DNA of 36,982 nt from Cohnella sp. SGD-V74 (GCF_003001675.1 NZ_PVYW01000036.1:1-36982); one strand, 5' to 3'; positions 1 through 6,602 are shown, counted from the first letter of the stretch. The notes: generated by a model not told the origin, from the sequence alone. Numbers and translations: made by a program.

Positions 1-145
1 AGCTATTTATCGCGAAAGATTGTTTTCACGAGCAGTTTAGCAACGGGATTTCTGTATGAGTGTGTTTTCAAACTGCACTTTTCTTGACAACTCCATTCAG
101 TTGATTATCCCTCGCGACTGTGATTTAGCGTTCAGCAACTTGCCA
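1..145. other. Gene-free left edge
   Basis: I see no gene here. A degenerate copy of the TATCCC motif found elsewhere at both window ends lies at 106-111, without a clean TCAG partner. The composition is more AT-rich than the genes that follow. Confidence 0.4.
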
Positions 146-367
146 GGTATCCCAGTGACTCAGTTTGAGGCCATACCTTTGAAAAAGAACAGGATTGGAG
201 TGTGAGGATTTGCTTTGGCCCGTTTGAAAAGGAGCGGATTATTCAAGTTTTAAGGAGTGTTGCCGCAAGACATGAGGCAGTCTGCCGGACCGGGAACGGT
301 CGCTAGACGACGTGAGTTCAAGATAGGTGACTGTGGAAGAATTGATGCAAACCGCGAGCAACTGGAC
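146..367 (-). mobile_element. Remnant of an IS1595-like element (3' end)
   Basis: The segment runs from a TATCCC..TCAG motif at 148-163 to the last recognisable transposase codon at 367. The same arrangement recurs at the right end of the window, where the motif lies about 81 bp beyond the transposase stop; here the distance is about 75 bp. The fixed spacing suggests that the motif is, or lies in, the terminal inverted repeat of the element. On the other side the remnant abuts an oppositely oriented motif at 379-403. The two motifs face each other like the ends of a small defective element. Family assignment comes from the better preserved right-hand copy. Confidence 0.45.
239..367 (-). pseudogene. 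C-terminal fragment of IS1595-like transposase
   Basis: About 42 codons ending in LKLE and a stop. They align without gaps to the last 42 residues of the transposase fragment at 36706-36982, with roughly 25 identical by eye. Shared blocks are VQLLA, CI-SS, TY-ELT, SRS-RL, RQ and SLKL. Upstream of 367 the frame runs into the short-repeat array, so the catalytic part is missing and the gene is dead. In IS1595/ISXO2 transposases this region follows the HLQ-YLDEF-NR motif near the C-terminus. The call rests on homology to the right-hand copy rather than on a motif of its own. Confidence 0.55.
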
Positions 368-378
368 GTGACTACCAA

Positions 379-695
379 CTGACTCAAAGGGATATCGGCA
401 AAGGTGCAGATAGCATAAGGCAGCGGAAGTGTGAACTGATCGAAAGGGATAGCGGCAAAAGGGATGAAAAAGCGATGGGCCAGGCGTGTCGTGAACTGAA
501 CGGAGGGGATATCGGCAAAAGAAGCAGAGAATGGAAGGGGAGAGATAGAACAGACTGATCGAAAGGGATAGCGGCAAAAGGAATGAACGACAGGTGGGAG
601 GCTGGGGGAGGACTGACGGAAGGGGATAGCGGCAAAAGAAGCGGAGAGTGGAGCGGGAGAAAGCAGACCGGCCTGACGAAAGGGGATAATCTGCA
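379..695 (-). repeat. Diverged short-repeat array, six units, 57-60 bp period
   Basis: Six units begin with CTGA at 379, 436, 496, 555, 613 and 673. On the plus strand the consensus is CTGA, about six variable bases, GGGATA(T/G)CGGCAAAAG. The sixth unit is decayed after GGGATA. The stretches between units are 31-34 bp and purine-rich. Those after units 3 and 5 resemble each other, so part of the array is a higher-order duplication. Read on the minus strand the motif is CTTTTGCCG(A/C)TATCCC..TCAG, the same as in the array at 36174-36624, which lies in the opposite orientation. The minus-strand frames spell a recurring CRYPxxSV, but the period is not a multiple of three throughout. I therefore read the array as non-coding. 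Confidence 0.8.
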
Positions 696-709
696 TCGTA
701 CCCGACAAG

Positions 710-746
710 ACGCCTTCGCCGTCCTACGGGCGCTGAAGGCGTTTTT
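710..746 (+). terminator. Intrinsic terminator upstream of lysC
   Basis: An 8-bp stem, ACGCCTTC (710-717) with GAAGGCGT (735-742), encloses an inner CCGT/ACGG stem and runs into TTTTT at 742-746. Its polarity is left to right. It would stop transcription arriving from the repeat region or from a gene beyond the left edge, and so insulates lysC. Confidence 0.75.
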
Positions 747-818
747 GCTTGGAATTCGGAGAGGCAGCCTCTTCAAAATGTCGACATTATTTTTGTTCTT
801 TTTGGGCCAATGGACTTA

Positions 819-832
819 TGCTATAATATAAT
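819..832 (+). promoter_or_regulatory. Probable sigma-A promoter of lysC (extended -10)
   Basis: TGC followed by TATAAT (822-827), with an overlapping second TATAAT at 827-832. No good -35 is visible at 16-18 bp, so recognition would depend on the extended -10. The leader before the GTG start at 889 is only about 55 nt, too short for a lysine riboswitch. Confidence 0.55.
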
Positions 833-888
833 GCTGTATGCAGTGTTCTTTTATTAGCTTGGAAAGTTGACTGGGGGAGTGGCTACCG

Positions 889-2142
889 GTGTCATTGACA
901 GTGATGAAATTCGGCGGGAGTTCCGTAGGCACGACTGAGCGGATGGGCCGGGTGGCGCAGCGAATCGTGGAGAAGAAGCTGCAGGGCGACCGGGTCGTCG
1001 TCGTCGTGTCGGCGATGGGAGATACAACGGATGATTTGATCGACAAGGCGAGAGAGATTAACGGCAACCCGCCTGCTCGCGAGATGGATATGCTGCTGAC
1101 GACGGGCGAACAAATTTCCGTCGCATTGCTGTCCATGGCGATCCATAAACTCGGGCATGGCGCTAAATCTTACACGGGGTGGCAGGCCGGCATCGTTACG
1201 GAAGCGACGCACGGCAAGGCGAAGATTAGCGACATTTCGCCGGAGCGGATTTTCGCTGCTCTCGACGAGGGGAACGTCGTCATCGTCGCCGGGTTCCAAG
1301 GAATGACCGAGGGCGGAGAGATTACGACGCTCGGCCGCGGCGGCTCGGATACGACGGCGGTCGCGCTGGCCGCGGCGCTGAAGGCCGACGTGTGCGAAAT
1401 CTACACGGATGTCGACGGCATCTATTCCACCGATCCGCGCGTCGTCAAATGCGCGAGGAAGCTGGACGAAATTTCGTACGACGAAATGCTGGAGCTGGCG
1501 CATCTGGGGGCCGCGGTGCTTCATCCGCGCGCGGTCGAATACGCGAAGCATTACAACGTAAACCTGGTTGTACGCTCGAGCTTTACGAATAACGCAGGCA
1601 CGCTCGTGAGGGAGGAAGCGCAAATGGAGCAAGGAATCGTCGTAAGAGGAATCGCAGCGGATAAAAACGTGGCCCGCATCAGCGTGCTGGGCGTCGAGGA
1701 CGTGCCGGGCGTATTGGCCAAAATGTTCGGAGCGCTGGCGGAGCAAGGCATCGACGTGGACATCATCGTGCAGAGCGGCGTGCAGGACGGCAAGGCGGAC
1801 TTCTCGTTCACGGTATCGCTGGCCGACCGTTCGAAAGCGCTGGACGTTCTCACCGGCATTAAGACGGAAGTGCCTTACCGCGAAGCGACGTTCGAGGAAG
1901 GTCTCGTGAAAGTGTCGATCGTAGGAGCGGGAATGGTGTCGAATCCGGGAGTCGCCGCACAAATGTTCGAGGCGATCTCCAGCGTCGGCGTCAGCATCAA
2001 AATGGTGAGCACGTCGGAGATCAAAGTTTCCTGCGTCATCGCCGCCGAGCCGGTGCAGGAAGTCATTCGCGCGCTTCATACCGCGTACGGATTGGATACG
2101 GCGGACACTGCGTTCGTCGGCGGTCCTTCCGAGCGGCGCTAA
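889..2142 (+). CDS. lysC: Aspartate kinase, LysC type (alpha subunit)
   Basis: Phosphorylates aspartate in the first step of lysine, threonine, methionine and diaminopimelate synthesis (cytosol). The 417 residues match the lysine-sensitive LysC/AK II family. The N-terminal kinase domain carries KFGGSSVG at residues 7-14. Two ACT domains follow the central region, with cores near VLGVEDVPGVLAK and VSIVGAGMVSNPGV. The GTG start is chosen because GGGGGAG lies about 10 bp upstream and the reading starts just before the conserved kinase motif. Diaminopimelate also feeds peptidoglycan and dipicolinate, which suits a spore former. The gene is monocistronic here: a terminator lies before it and a palindromic element after it. 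An internal start inside the gene probably yields a separate beta subunit. Confidence 0.95.
   Translation: MSLTVMKFGGSSVGTTERMGRVAQRIVEKKLQGDRVVVVVSAMGDTTDDLIDKAREINGNPPAREMDMLLTTGEQISVALLSMAIHKLGHGAKSYTGWQAGIVTEATHGKAKISDISPERIFAALDEGNVVIVAGFQGMTEGGEITTLGRGGSDTTAVALAAALKADVCEIYTDVDGIYSTDPRVVKCARKLDEISYDEMLELAHLGAAVLHPRAVEYAKHYNVNLVVRSSFTNNAGTLVREEAQMEQGIVVRGIAADKNVARISVLGVEDVPGVLAKMFGALAEQGIDVDIIVQSGVQDGKADFSFTVSLADRSKALDVLTGIKTEVPYREATFEEGLVKVSIVGAGMVSNPGVAAQMFEAISSVGVSIKMVSTSEIKVSCVIAAEPVQEVIRALHTAYGLDTADTAFVGGPSERR
1624..2142 (+). CDS. lysC: Aspartate kinase beta subunit from internal in-frame start
   Basis: An ATG at codon 246 of lysC is preceded by a near-perfect Shine-Dalgarno (GGGAGGA) about 7-8 bp upstream. 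Starting here gives 172 residues made almost entirely of the two ACT regulatory domains. Bacillus subtilis AK II and Corynebacterium LysC are known to be made as alpha2beta2, with beta translated from an in-frame start at nearly the same codon. Position, ribosome-binding site and product size all fit. That the start is used in this organism is inference. Confidence 0.75.
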   Translation: MEQGIVVRGIAADKNVARISVLGVEDVPGVLAKMFGALAEQGIDVDIIVQSGVQDGKADFSFTVSLADRSKALDVLTGIKTEVPYREATFEEGLVKVSIVGAGMVSNPGVAAQMFEAISSVGVSIKMVSTSEIKVSCVIAAEPVQEVIRALHTAYGLDTADTAFVGGPSERR

Positions 2143-2144
2143 AA

Positions 2145-2303
2145 AGCAGGGGCCGTTCGTTAAAAAAACAGGGCCTGTTCCTTAAGCAGGGTCGTGCAAG
2201 ATTATCGAAAAAGCGAAAAGTGCATCTATCTCCTGTCTCCAGGAAGTAGAAGCACTTAACCGCGCACTCATCGATAATCTGTTTGTACGACTCTGCTTTT
2301 TTA
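2145..2303. repeat. Nested palindromic element between lysC and the DUF441 gene
   Basis: The outer arms, 2185-2208 and 2271-2297, are complementary over about 24 bp, including a perfect 10-bp block AGATTATCGA/TCGATAATCT, with one 3-nt bulge. Inside is a second hairpin, 2218-2234 with 2241-2257, pairing 14 of 17 and starting AAGTGC/GCACTT. The right arm runs into TTTTTTATTTT. To the left are two imperfect direct repeats (2146-2163, 2167-2184) of the form CAGGG-CC-TTC-TTAA, and the small palindrome AACAGGGCCTGTT at 2167-2179. It can act as the lysC terminator. For a plain terminator it is unusually large and layered, so a MITE-like insertion or a structured RNA is possible. Confidence 0.65.
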
Positions 2304-2762
2304 TTTTCCCGCGAGCAACTGGACCAGCTTGACGATGACGGCGGTAATGCCGGCGGCCATGAGCGGACCGACGGGAATGCCGCGCAGCAGCACGACGCCG
2401 ACGATCGAACCGATGACGATGCCGACGATCAGCTGCGGGTCCGCTTTGAGCGTCTCGAGACCTCTGCTGTTCAGGAAGGCGCCGATCGCCCCGCCGATCA
2501 GGGCGACCCAGCCGATCCAGCCGGAGAAGGCGTCCATAATATCTTTGGGCTGAACGCGGCCGGAAGCGAATGGGACAAGCACGGCCAGCGTCAGGAAGAG
2601 CAGGCCGAGCTCGATCCCCCTCCTCTCGATGGCGGGCAGGTAGCGGTCGAGATGGGCTAGCTTGACGATCAGCAGAATGCACGCGGCGGTCGTGATGATC
2701 GACGACCTGCCGATCAGCCCGATGACGATGAGCGCGACCAGCACCAAATCTCCGTATAACAT
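2301..2762 (-). CDS. ytwI: DUF441 (UPF0756) membrane protein, YtwI-like
   Basis: A small integral membrane protein of 153 residues from the ATG at 2762. Four to five hydrophobic stretches are visible: LVLVALIVIGLIG, ITTAACILLIVKLA, GIELGLLFLTLAVLVPFA, GWVALIGGAIGAFL and a long C-terminal one around LIVGIVIGSIVGVVLL. The pattern and length match the DUF441 family (B. subtilis YtwI). Its biochemical role is not established. The start is placed at MLYGD because GGGAG lies 10 bp upstream; longer readings run through a hairpin. It is followed on its 3' side by the palindrome shared with lysC. It lies downstream of phosphosulfolactate synthase on the same strand, but the hairpin between them may separate expression. 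Confidence 0.8.
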   Translation of the reverse strand: MLYGDLVLVALIVIGLIGRSSIITTAACILLIVKLAHLDRYLPAIERRGIELGLLFLTLAVLVPFASGRVQPKDIMDAFSGWIGWVALIGGAIGAFLNSRGLETLKADPQLIVGIVIGSIVGVVLLRGIPVGPLMAAGITAVIVKLVQLLAGK

Positions 2763-2803
2763 CCGCGTCACGCTCCCGTTCAACTCCAGATGGTACACGA
2801 TAT

Positions 2804-2840
2804 GGAACAAGCCTCGCGTTTAGAACGCGAGGCTTGTTCC
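2804..2840. terminator. Perfect 17-bp hairpin between the DUF441 and comA genes
   Basis: The arms at 2804-2820 and 2824-2840 are perfectly complementary over 17 bp around a TAG loop. No T-run follows on either strand, so classical intrinsic termination is uncertain. Position fits the 3' end of the phosphosulfolactate synthase transcript, which stops at 2862. Confidence 0.6.
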
Positions 2841-2861
2841 CGTTGCCGCGGCCCGATGCCG

Positions 2862-3686
2862 TCAGATCATGTAATCGAAGTAAGGAGTCCGCTGCAGCTC
2901 GAACGTATCGGAGCGCAGGCCCCGGCGCATCGCTTCAAGCGCGAGCACGTCCTGGAACGGGATGTTGCCGAGGTTGACGCGCGCTCCGATCGCTTTCAGC
3001 AGGGCGACCTGCTGCTCTTTAAGCGGAGCTTCCCAGAGAATGCGGTCCTGGTTCGGCAGGGCGCTGCGGATATAGGAAAGATCCTCCTCCCGGCATGCCC
3101 CCTTCTCGTCGAACAACCCGACGTCGATGCCGGACTCTCTCGCCTCCACCGTTACCATGTCCGCTCCGCAGGCAAGGTCGCGTTCGGCGGTGGCGGCAAA
3201 GTCGGCGAAGTCGATGCGGGAACCGGGACGTTTTTTGCCGTATTCCGTGAACACTTGCAGGCCGAGACTTTTCGCCTCCTTGATCAGTTCGTCGCGAAGG
3301 CCGCGATCGAGATGGATCGTTCCGTCCGACACCTCGATTCCCGTAAACCGCATCGCCAGCACCTGACGGAAGAAGCCCGGGACGACGTCCAGCTTCACCG
3401 CCGCTTCCAGCAGCGTGCCTCCCGGGATGACGGCGATTCCGCGTTCGGAGGCGAGGTCGACTTTTTTCCGAAGGATGGACGGCGGATAGAGGGGGGACGT
3501 GCCGAAGCCGATTTTGACGATATCGATATAATCCCCGGACAAGCTTAGCAGATCCTCGAAGGCGCTCTGGCCCAAGCCTTTGTCCAACACCATCGTGCGG
3601 CCCGTCAGGCGGGGCTTGGAAGCTCTTCGCCCGCTAGGGTCGGTCAACATATCGGGCCACTCCGATTGCAGGGTCGTATTCCGCAT
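2862..3686 (-). CDS. comA: Phosphosulfolactate synthase (ComA/YitD family)
   Basis: Adds sulfite to phosphoenolpyruvate to give (2R)-phospho-3-sulfolactate. This is the first step of coenzyme M synthesis in archaea and is thought to lead to sulfolactate in bacilli, where sulfolactate accumulates in spores. The 274 residues form a TIM-barrel-sized protein. Family-typical blocks are KPR..GRTMVLDKGLG near residue 30, DYIDIVKIGFGTS, FTEYGKKR and GADMVTVEARESG. The ATG at 3686 has GGAG 8 bp upstream; a TTG two codons earlier is too close to it. No partner phosphatase or dehydrogenase gene (ComB/ComC type) is nearby. It is divergent from yqhV and next to sporulation genes, which fits a sporulation role by context only. 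Confidence 0.85.
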   Translation of the reverse strand: MRNTTLQSEWPDMLTDPSGRRASKPRLTGRTMVLDKGLGQSAFEDLLSLSGDYIDIVKIGFGTSPLYPPSILRKKVDLASERGIAVIPGGTLLEAAVKLDVVPGFFRQVLAMRFTGIEVSDGTIHLDRGLRDELIKEAKSLGLQVFTEYGKKRPGSRIDFADFAATAERDLACGADMVTVEARESGIDVGLFDEKGACREEDLSYIRSALPNQDRILWEAPLKEQQVALLKAIGARVNLGNIPFQDVLALEAMRRGLRSDTFELQRTPYFDYMI

Positions 3687-3730
3687 GCTCAACTCTCCTC
3701 GTTCGCAGCAAAGGTGGGTAATACCCGACC

Positions 3731-3758
3731 AATATATGCGTTAGCCCATAAGATGGTG
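3731..3758 (-). promoter_or_regulatory. Candidate sporulation promoter of comA (sigma-K-like)
   Basis: On the minus strand CACC (3758-3755) is followed after 16 bp by CATATATT (3738-3731). This resembles the sigma-K pattern AC..CATAnnnTA but lacks its last A; a sigma-E reading of the -10 is also possible. A small palindrome GGGTAATACCC at 3716-3726 lies between it and the start codon. Confidence 0.3.
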
Positions 3759-3886
3759 CTCTTCTCTTATTCTCCAACTCTTCCGAAATGAATCCCGCGC
3801 GCAAATTAAGAGACAAGTTAACGGTTCGTCCGGCATAAGGATAGTAGCGCGAAGACGACTTGGCAATCGATAAGGAGGAATGTTCT

Positions 3887-4150
3887 GTGGACAAGGCGGC
3901 ATTCAGCATGGCGATGCTGAGGGTATTATCCGGCAGCATCGAATTGATCGCCGCGATCGTCATGCTTCGGCTCAACGACGTTCAGAAGGCGCTGGCCGTC
4001 AATTCGATGCTCGCCCTGGTCGGCCCGCTCGTTCTGATTTCCACGACGACGATCGGATTGGTAGGCTTGGCGGACAAGCTCTCGCCTGCCAAGTTCGTCT
4101 GGATTCTCGCAGGGGTCGGCTGTCTGCTGATAGGAATATTAAGAAAATGA
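3887..4150 (+). CDS. yqhV: YqhV-like small membrane protein (DUF2619)
   Basis: An 87-residue hydrophobic protein with about three membrane segments: FSMAMLRVLSGSIELIAAIVML, NSMLALVGPLVLISTTTIGLVGLA and FVWILAGVGCLLIGIL. Sequence and position match YqhV of B. subtilis, which also sits directly before spoIIIAA. Function is not established. The GTG at 3887 is chosen because AAGGAGG lies 8 bp upstream; the longer frame from 3860 has no ribosome-binding site and adds residues absent in the family. It is probably transcribed apart from spoIIIA, since a sigma-E-type promoter lies between them. Confidence 0.85.
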   Translation: MDKAAFSMAMLRVLSGSIELIAAIVMLRLNDVQKALAVNSMLALVGPLVLISTTTIGLVGLADKLSPAKFVWILAGVGCLLIGILRK

Positions 4151-4177
4151 GACTTTCCCCGCCAGTCGGCCAAGCAG

Positions 4178-4206
4178 GCATAATCGCGCCGTCCAAGCAT
4201 ACATAT
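4178..4206 (+). promoter_or_regulatory. Sigma-E-type promoter of the spoIIIA operon
   Basis: GCATAAT (4178-4184) is followed after 13 bp by CATACATAT (4198-4206). This closely fits the sigma-E consensus (ATATT-like -35, 13-14 bp, CATACA-T). In B. subtilis the spoIIIA operon is transcribed by mother-cell sigma-E. The distance to the spoIIIAA start at 4248 is about 40 nt. Confidence 0.75.
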
Positions 4207-4247
4207 GAACAAGCATGATCCACTACCGGCGGAGAGGGGGAGTCTGC

Positions 4248-5390
4248 TTGCCGCAACCGATCATGGAGCTGTTTCCGACTTCCTTGCGCTCGGTTCTCGA
4301 GCGAATGCCCGAGGCGGCCAAGGAGTCGCTGGAAGAGATTCGCATTCGCGAGAATCGCCCGATGGAGATCGGCTACGGAAGCCGCTATGCGTTCGTGCGC
4401 GAGGACGGCTCTCTGACGGAGAGCAGCCCGGAAGCCTATCGACCGGGCCGCGACCAGTGCCGCGCGCTGCTCGAGCGGATTACGAATCATTCCATCTACG
4501 CGGCGGAGGAAGAGCTTCGCAGGGGATACGTCACGGTAGCGGGAGGCCACCGCATCGGGTTGGCCGGCCGCGCTGTGCTGGATGGGGGAGCCGTCTCCCA
4601 CTTGAAGGATATCGCGGGGTTCAACGTCCGGATCGCGAGGGCGCGGACCGGATTCGGAGGCCAGGTGCTGCCGGGGTTGCTGGACGTTCAGGCCAGGACG
4701 ATCCGGCATACGCTGATCGTCTCTCCGCCTCAGCAAGGCAAGACGACGCTGATTCGGGATTTGGCCCGCTGCATCAGCTATGGAACTTGGCACCATCCCG
4801 CCGCGAGAGGATGGGGCAGCCGCAAAGTCGGCATCGTGGACGAGCGTTCGGAGATTGCCGCCAGCGAGCGCGGGGTTCCGACGTTCGATCTGGGGCCGCG
4901 CTGCGACGTGCTGGACGCCTGCCCGAAGGCGGAGGGCATGATGATGATGCTCCGCTCGATGTCGCCGGAGGTGCTCGTCGTGGACGAGATCGGCAGGCCG
5001 GAGGATACGGAGGCGATCCGCGAAGCGATCCACGCGGGCGTACGCGTGCTCGCGACCGCGCACGCCGCCGACATGGCCGACGTGCTGGCCAGGCCGGCGC
5101 TCGGCAGGCTGGCCGCGGAAGGGGCGTTCGGCGCTTACGTGTTCTTGAGCAAATCGGGGGGGAGCGTGGCGCACCGGATCGTCGCCGCGGAAGAGGCGCA
5201 GCGGGAGTTAGCGGGCGGCCGTCCCGGAGCGGCGATGGCGAGGGACGCTCCCGGACTGTCGGCCGGAGCGGTCCCTCCGGAACCGGAAGCCGCGTCGGGC
5301 GCGGTCGCCCGGGTGACGGTCAAATCCCGTCCGATGCCGGTGATCCGTTCGCCAAGCGTCGGCCTAAGGGAGGGGAGCGGAGATGCTTAA
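4248..5390 (+). CDS. spoIIIAA: Stage III sporulation protein AA, secretion-type ATPase
   Basis: Mother-cell ATPase of the SpoIIIA-SpoIIQ channel, related to type II/IV secretion ATPases. It has Walker A PPQQGKTT (Lys about residue 165), Walker B VLVVDEIG and a downstream ATAHA motif. The TTG at 4248 is chosen because GGGGGAG lies about 6 bp upstream; the ATG at 4263 is the alternative. From TTG the protein has 380 residues, against about 307 in B. subtilis. The surplus is a C-terminal Ala/Pro/Gly/Arg-rich tail of about 60 residues after the ATPase core. The gene overlaps spoIIIAB by 8 bp, suggesting translational coupling. Confidence 0.95.
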   Translation: MPQPIMELFPTSLRSVLERMPEAAKESLEEIRIRENRPMEIGYGSRYAFVREDGSLTESSPEAYRPGRDQCRALLERITNHSIYAAEEELRRGYVTVAGGHRIGLAGRAVLDGGAVSHLKDIAGFNVRIARARTGFGGQVLPGLLDVQARTIRHTLIVSPPQQGKTTLIRDLARCISYGTWHHPAARGWGSRKVGIVDERSEIAASERGVPTFDLGPRCDVLDACPKAEGMMMMLRSMSPEVLVVDEIGRPEDTEAIREAIHAGVRVLATAHAADMADVLARPALGRLAAEGAFGAYVFLSKSGGSVAHRIVAAEEAQRELAGGRPGAAMARDAPGLSAGAVPPEPEAASGAVARVTVKSRPMPVIRSPSVGLREGSGDA

Positions 5391-5910
5391 GTTCGTCGGA
5401 GTTCTGCTCGTTCTGTTCGCGGGAACGATGATCGGACTCGTGCAATCGGCCCGCTACGCCGCCAGGCCGCGACAAATTCGCGAGCTGCTTCACGCCTTGC
5501 AGCGTCTGGAGACGGAGATCGGCTACGGCCGAACCCCGCTGCCGGAAGCGCTGGACAGAATCGCGTCGGCGGTTCCAAAGCCGCTGTCGGCGATGTTCGC
5601 CAGAATCGCAGGTTCTCTCGCGGGGGACGAAGCGAGATCGGGAGAGACGGTGCGGGATTGCTGGGAGAAAGCGATCCGTGAGTTCTGGCCGGCGACGGCA
5701 ATGAAGCAGTCGGAGAAGGAAGCGGTGCTCAGGCTCGGCGAGTCGCTCGGCGGCAGCGGCCGCGAAGACCAGCTCAAGCATTTGAAGCTCGCGTTCCACC
5801 AGCTTCAAGCGGAGGAGGCGGCCGCTCGCGAGGAGCAGCGCAAATACGAGAAGCTGAGCCGCAGCCTGGGCATGCTGGGGGCGGCGCTGGTCGTCATTCT
5901 GATGTTATAG
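5383..5910 (+). CDS. spoIIIAB: Stage III sporulation protein AB
   Basis: A 175-residue membrane protein of the mother-cell SpoIIIA complex, in the GspF/T2SF-like group. A hydrophobic N-terminal segment (FVGVLLVLFAGTMIGLVQSAR), a helical middle with an RQIRELLHALQRLETEIGYG block, and a C-terminal hydrophobic segment (LGMLGAALVVILML) match the family. Length is close to the B. subtilis protein. The start overlaps the end of spoIIIAA and is preceded by GGGAGCGGAG. Confidence 0.95.
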   Translation: MLKFVGVLLVLFAGTMIGLVQSARYAARPRQIRELLHALQRLETEIGYGRTPLPEALDRIASAVPKPLSAMFARIAGSLAGDEARSGETVRDCWEKAIREFWPATAMKQSEKEAVLRLGESLGGSGREDQLKHLKLAFHQLQAEEAAAREEQRKYEKLSRSLGMLGAALVVILML

Positions 5911-5974
5911 GCGGGACGGGCGATTGCGGCTTGGAGCATTTCGTTGTCGTTGGACAATTTAGGAGGCCATAGCG

Positions 5975-6178
5975 ATGAACATCGATATCAGCACCATTTT
6001 CCAAATCGCCGGCATCGGCATTATCGTGGCGATGATCCACACGGTGTTGAAGCAGATGGGCAAGGAAGATATGGCGCACTGGGTAACGCTGATCGGGTTC
6101 GTGGTCGTGCTGTTCATGGTCGTACGCATGCTCAATGACTTGTTCCAGGAAATCAAGACCATTTTCCTGTTCCAGTAG
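5975..6178 (+). CDS. spoIIIAC: Stage III sporulation protein AC
   Basis: A 67-residue protein with two membrane helices (TIFQIAGIGIIVAMIHTVL and WVTLIGFVVVLFMVVRML), the usual size and pattern for SpoIIIAC. AGGAGG stands about 8 bp before the ATG. It is a membrane component of the mother-cell part of the feeding-tube channel, probably pairing with the SpoIIIAD encoded next. Confidence 0.95.
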   Translation: MNIDISTIFQIAGIGIIVAMIHTVLKQMGKEDMAHWVTLIGFVVVLFMVVRMLNDLFQEIKTIFLFQ

Positions 6179-6187
6179 GTGGGTTGG

Positions 6188-6577
6188 ATGGACATACTTC
6201 AGATCGTCGGAATCGGGTTTCTCGCGACTGTGCTTATTCTCGTCATCCGGGAACAGAAGCCGATGTTCGCCTATCTGCTCGCCGCCTTCGTGGGGGTCGG
6301 AATTTTCCTTGCGTTCGTGGGCAAGATCGGCGACGTCATCTCCGTGCTGGAGGAGCTTGCGGACCGGTCCGGCATTCCTTCGGTCTATCTGAAGACGATG
6401 CTGAAAATCATCGGAATCGCCTACATCGCGGAATTCGGCGCGCAGATCGTCCGGGACGCGGGCCTGGAAAGCATAGCGACCAAAATCGAGTTTGCCGGAA
6501 AAATGCTCATTCTCGTCATGGCGGTGCCCATCATCAGCGTCATCGTCGAAACGGTGCTGAACCTGCTGCCGGCTTGA
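6188..6577 (+). CDS. spoIIIAD: Stage III sporulation protein AD
   Basis: 129 residues with three to four membrane helices. The conserved block KIIGIAYIAEFGAQI is nearly identical to that of B. subtilis SpoIIIAD and makes the call secure. The ATG at 6188 follows AGGTGG at a 5-bp spacing; the GTG at 6179, directly after the spoIIIAC stop, lies inside that ribosome-binding site. It is the fourth gene of the sigma-E operon and part of the inner-membrane base of the mother-cell/forespore channel. Confidence 0.95.
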   Translation: MDILQIVGIGFLATVLILVIREQKPMFAYLLAAFVGVGIFLAFVGKIGDVISVLEELADRSGIPSVYLKTMLKIIGIAYIAEFGAQIVRDAGLESIATKIEFAGKMLILVMAVPIISVIVETVLNLLPA

Positions 6578-6602
6578 CGGGCGCGGAGACGGGAGGAACG
6601 GG

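Noticed and set aside
239..577. Repeat protein with CRYPxxSV units (also in the plus-strand frames at 36155-36561)
   Set aside because: Unit spacing is not a multiple of three throughout in either array, so the frame is lost between units; no ribosome-binding site; the peptide motif is the translation of the DNA repeat.
379..695. CRISPR array (repeat about 26 bp, interval 31-34 bp, period near 60)
   Set aside because: Repeats differ from unit to unit at many positions, two of the intervals are related to each other, the period drifts, and no cas genes are present.
833..888. Lysine riboswitch before lysC
   Set aside because: The leader after the -10 is only about 55 nt, far too short for the L-box, and has no matching stems.
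892..2079. Long minus-strand frame opposite lysC
   Set aside because: Shadow of a GC-rich gene: biased Arg/His composition, no family match, no Shine-Dalgarno. The same applies to the long frames opposite or overlapping spoIIIAA, spoIIIAE, xseA and dxs.
2182..2682. Minus-strand frame of 166 residues crossing the palindrome
   Set aside because: It lies in another frame of the DUF441 gene and crosses the hairpin; composition is Arg-rich and shadow-like.
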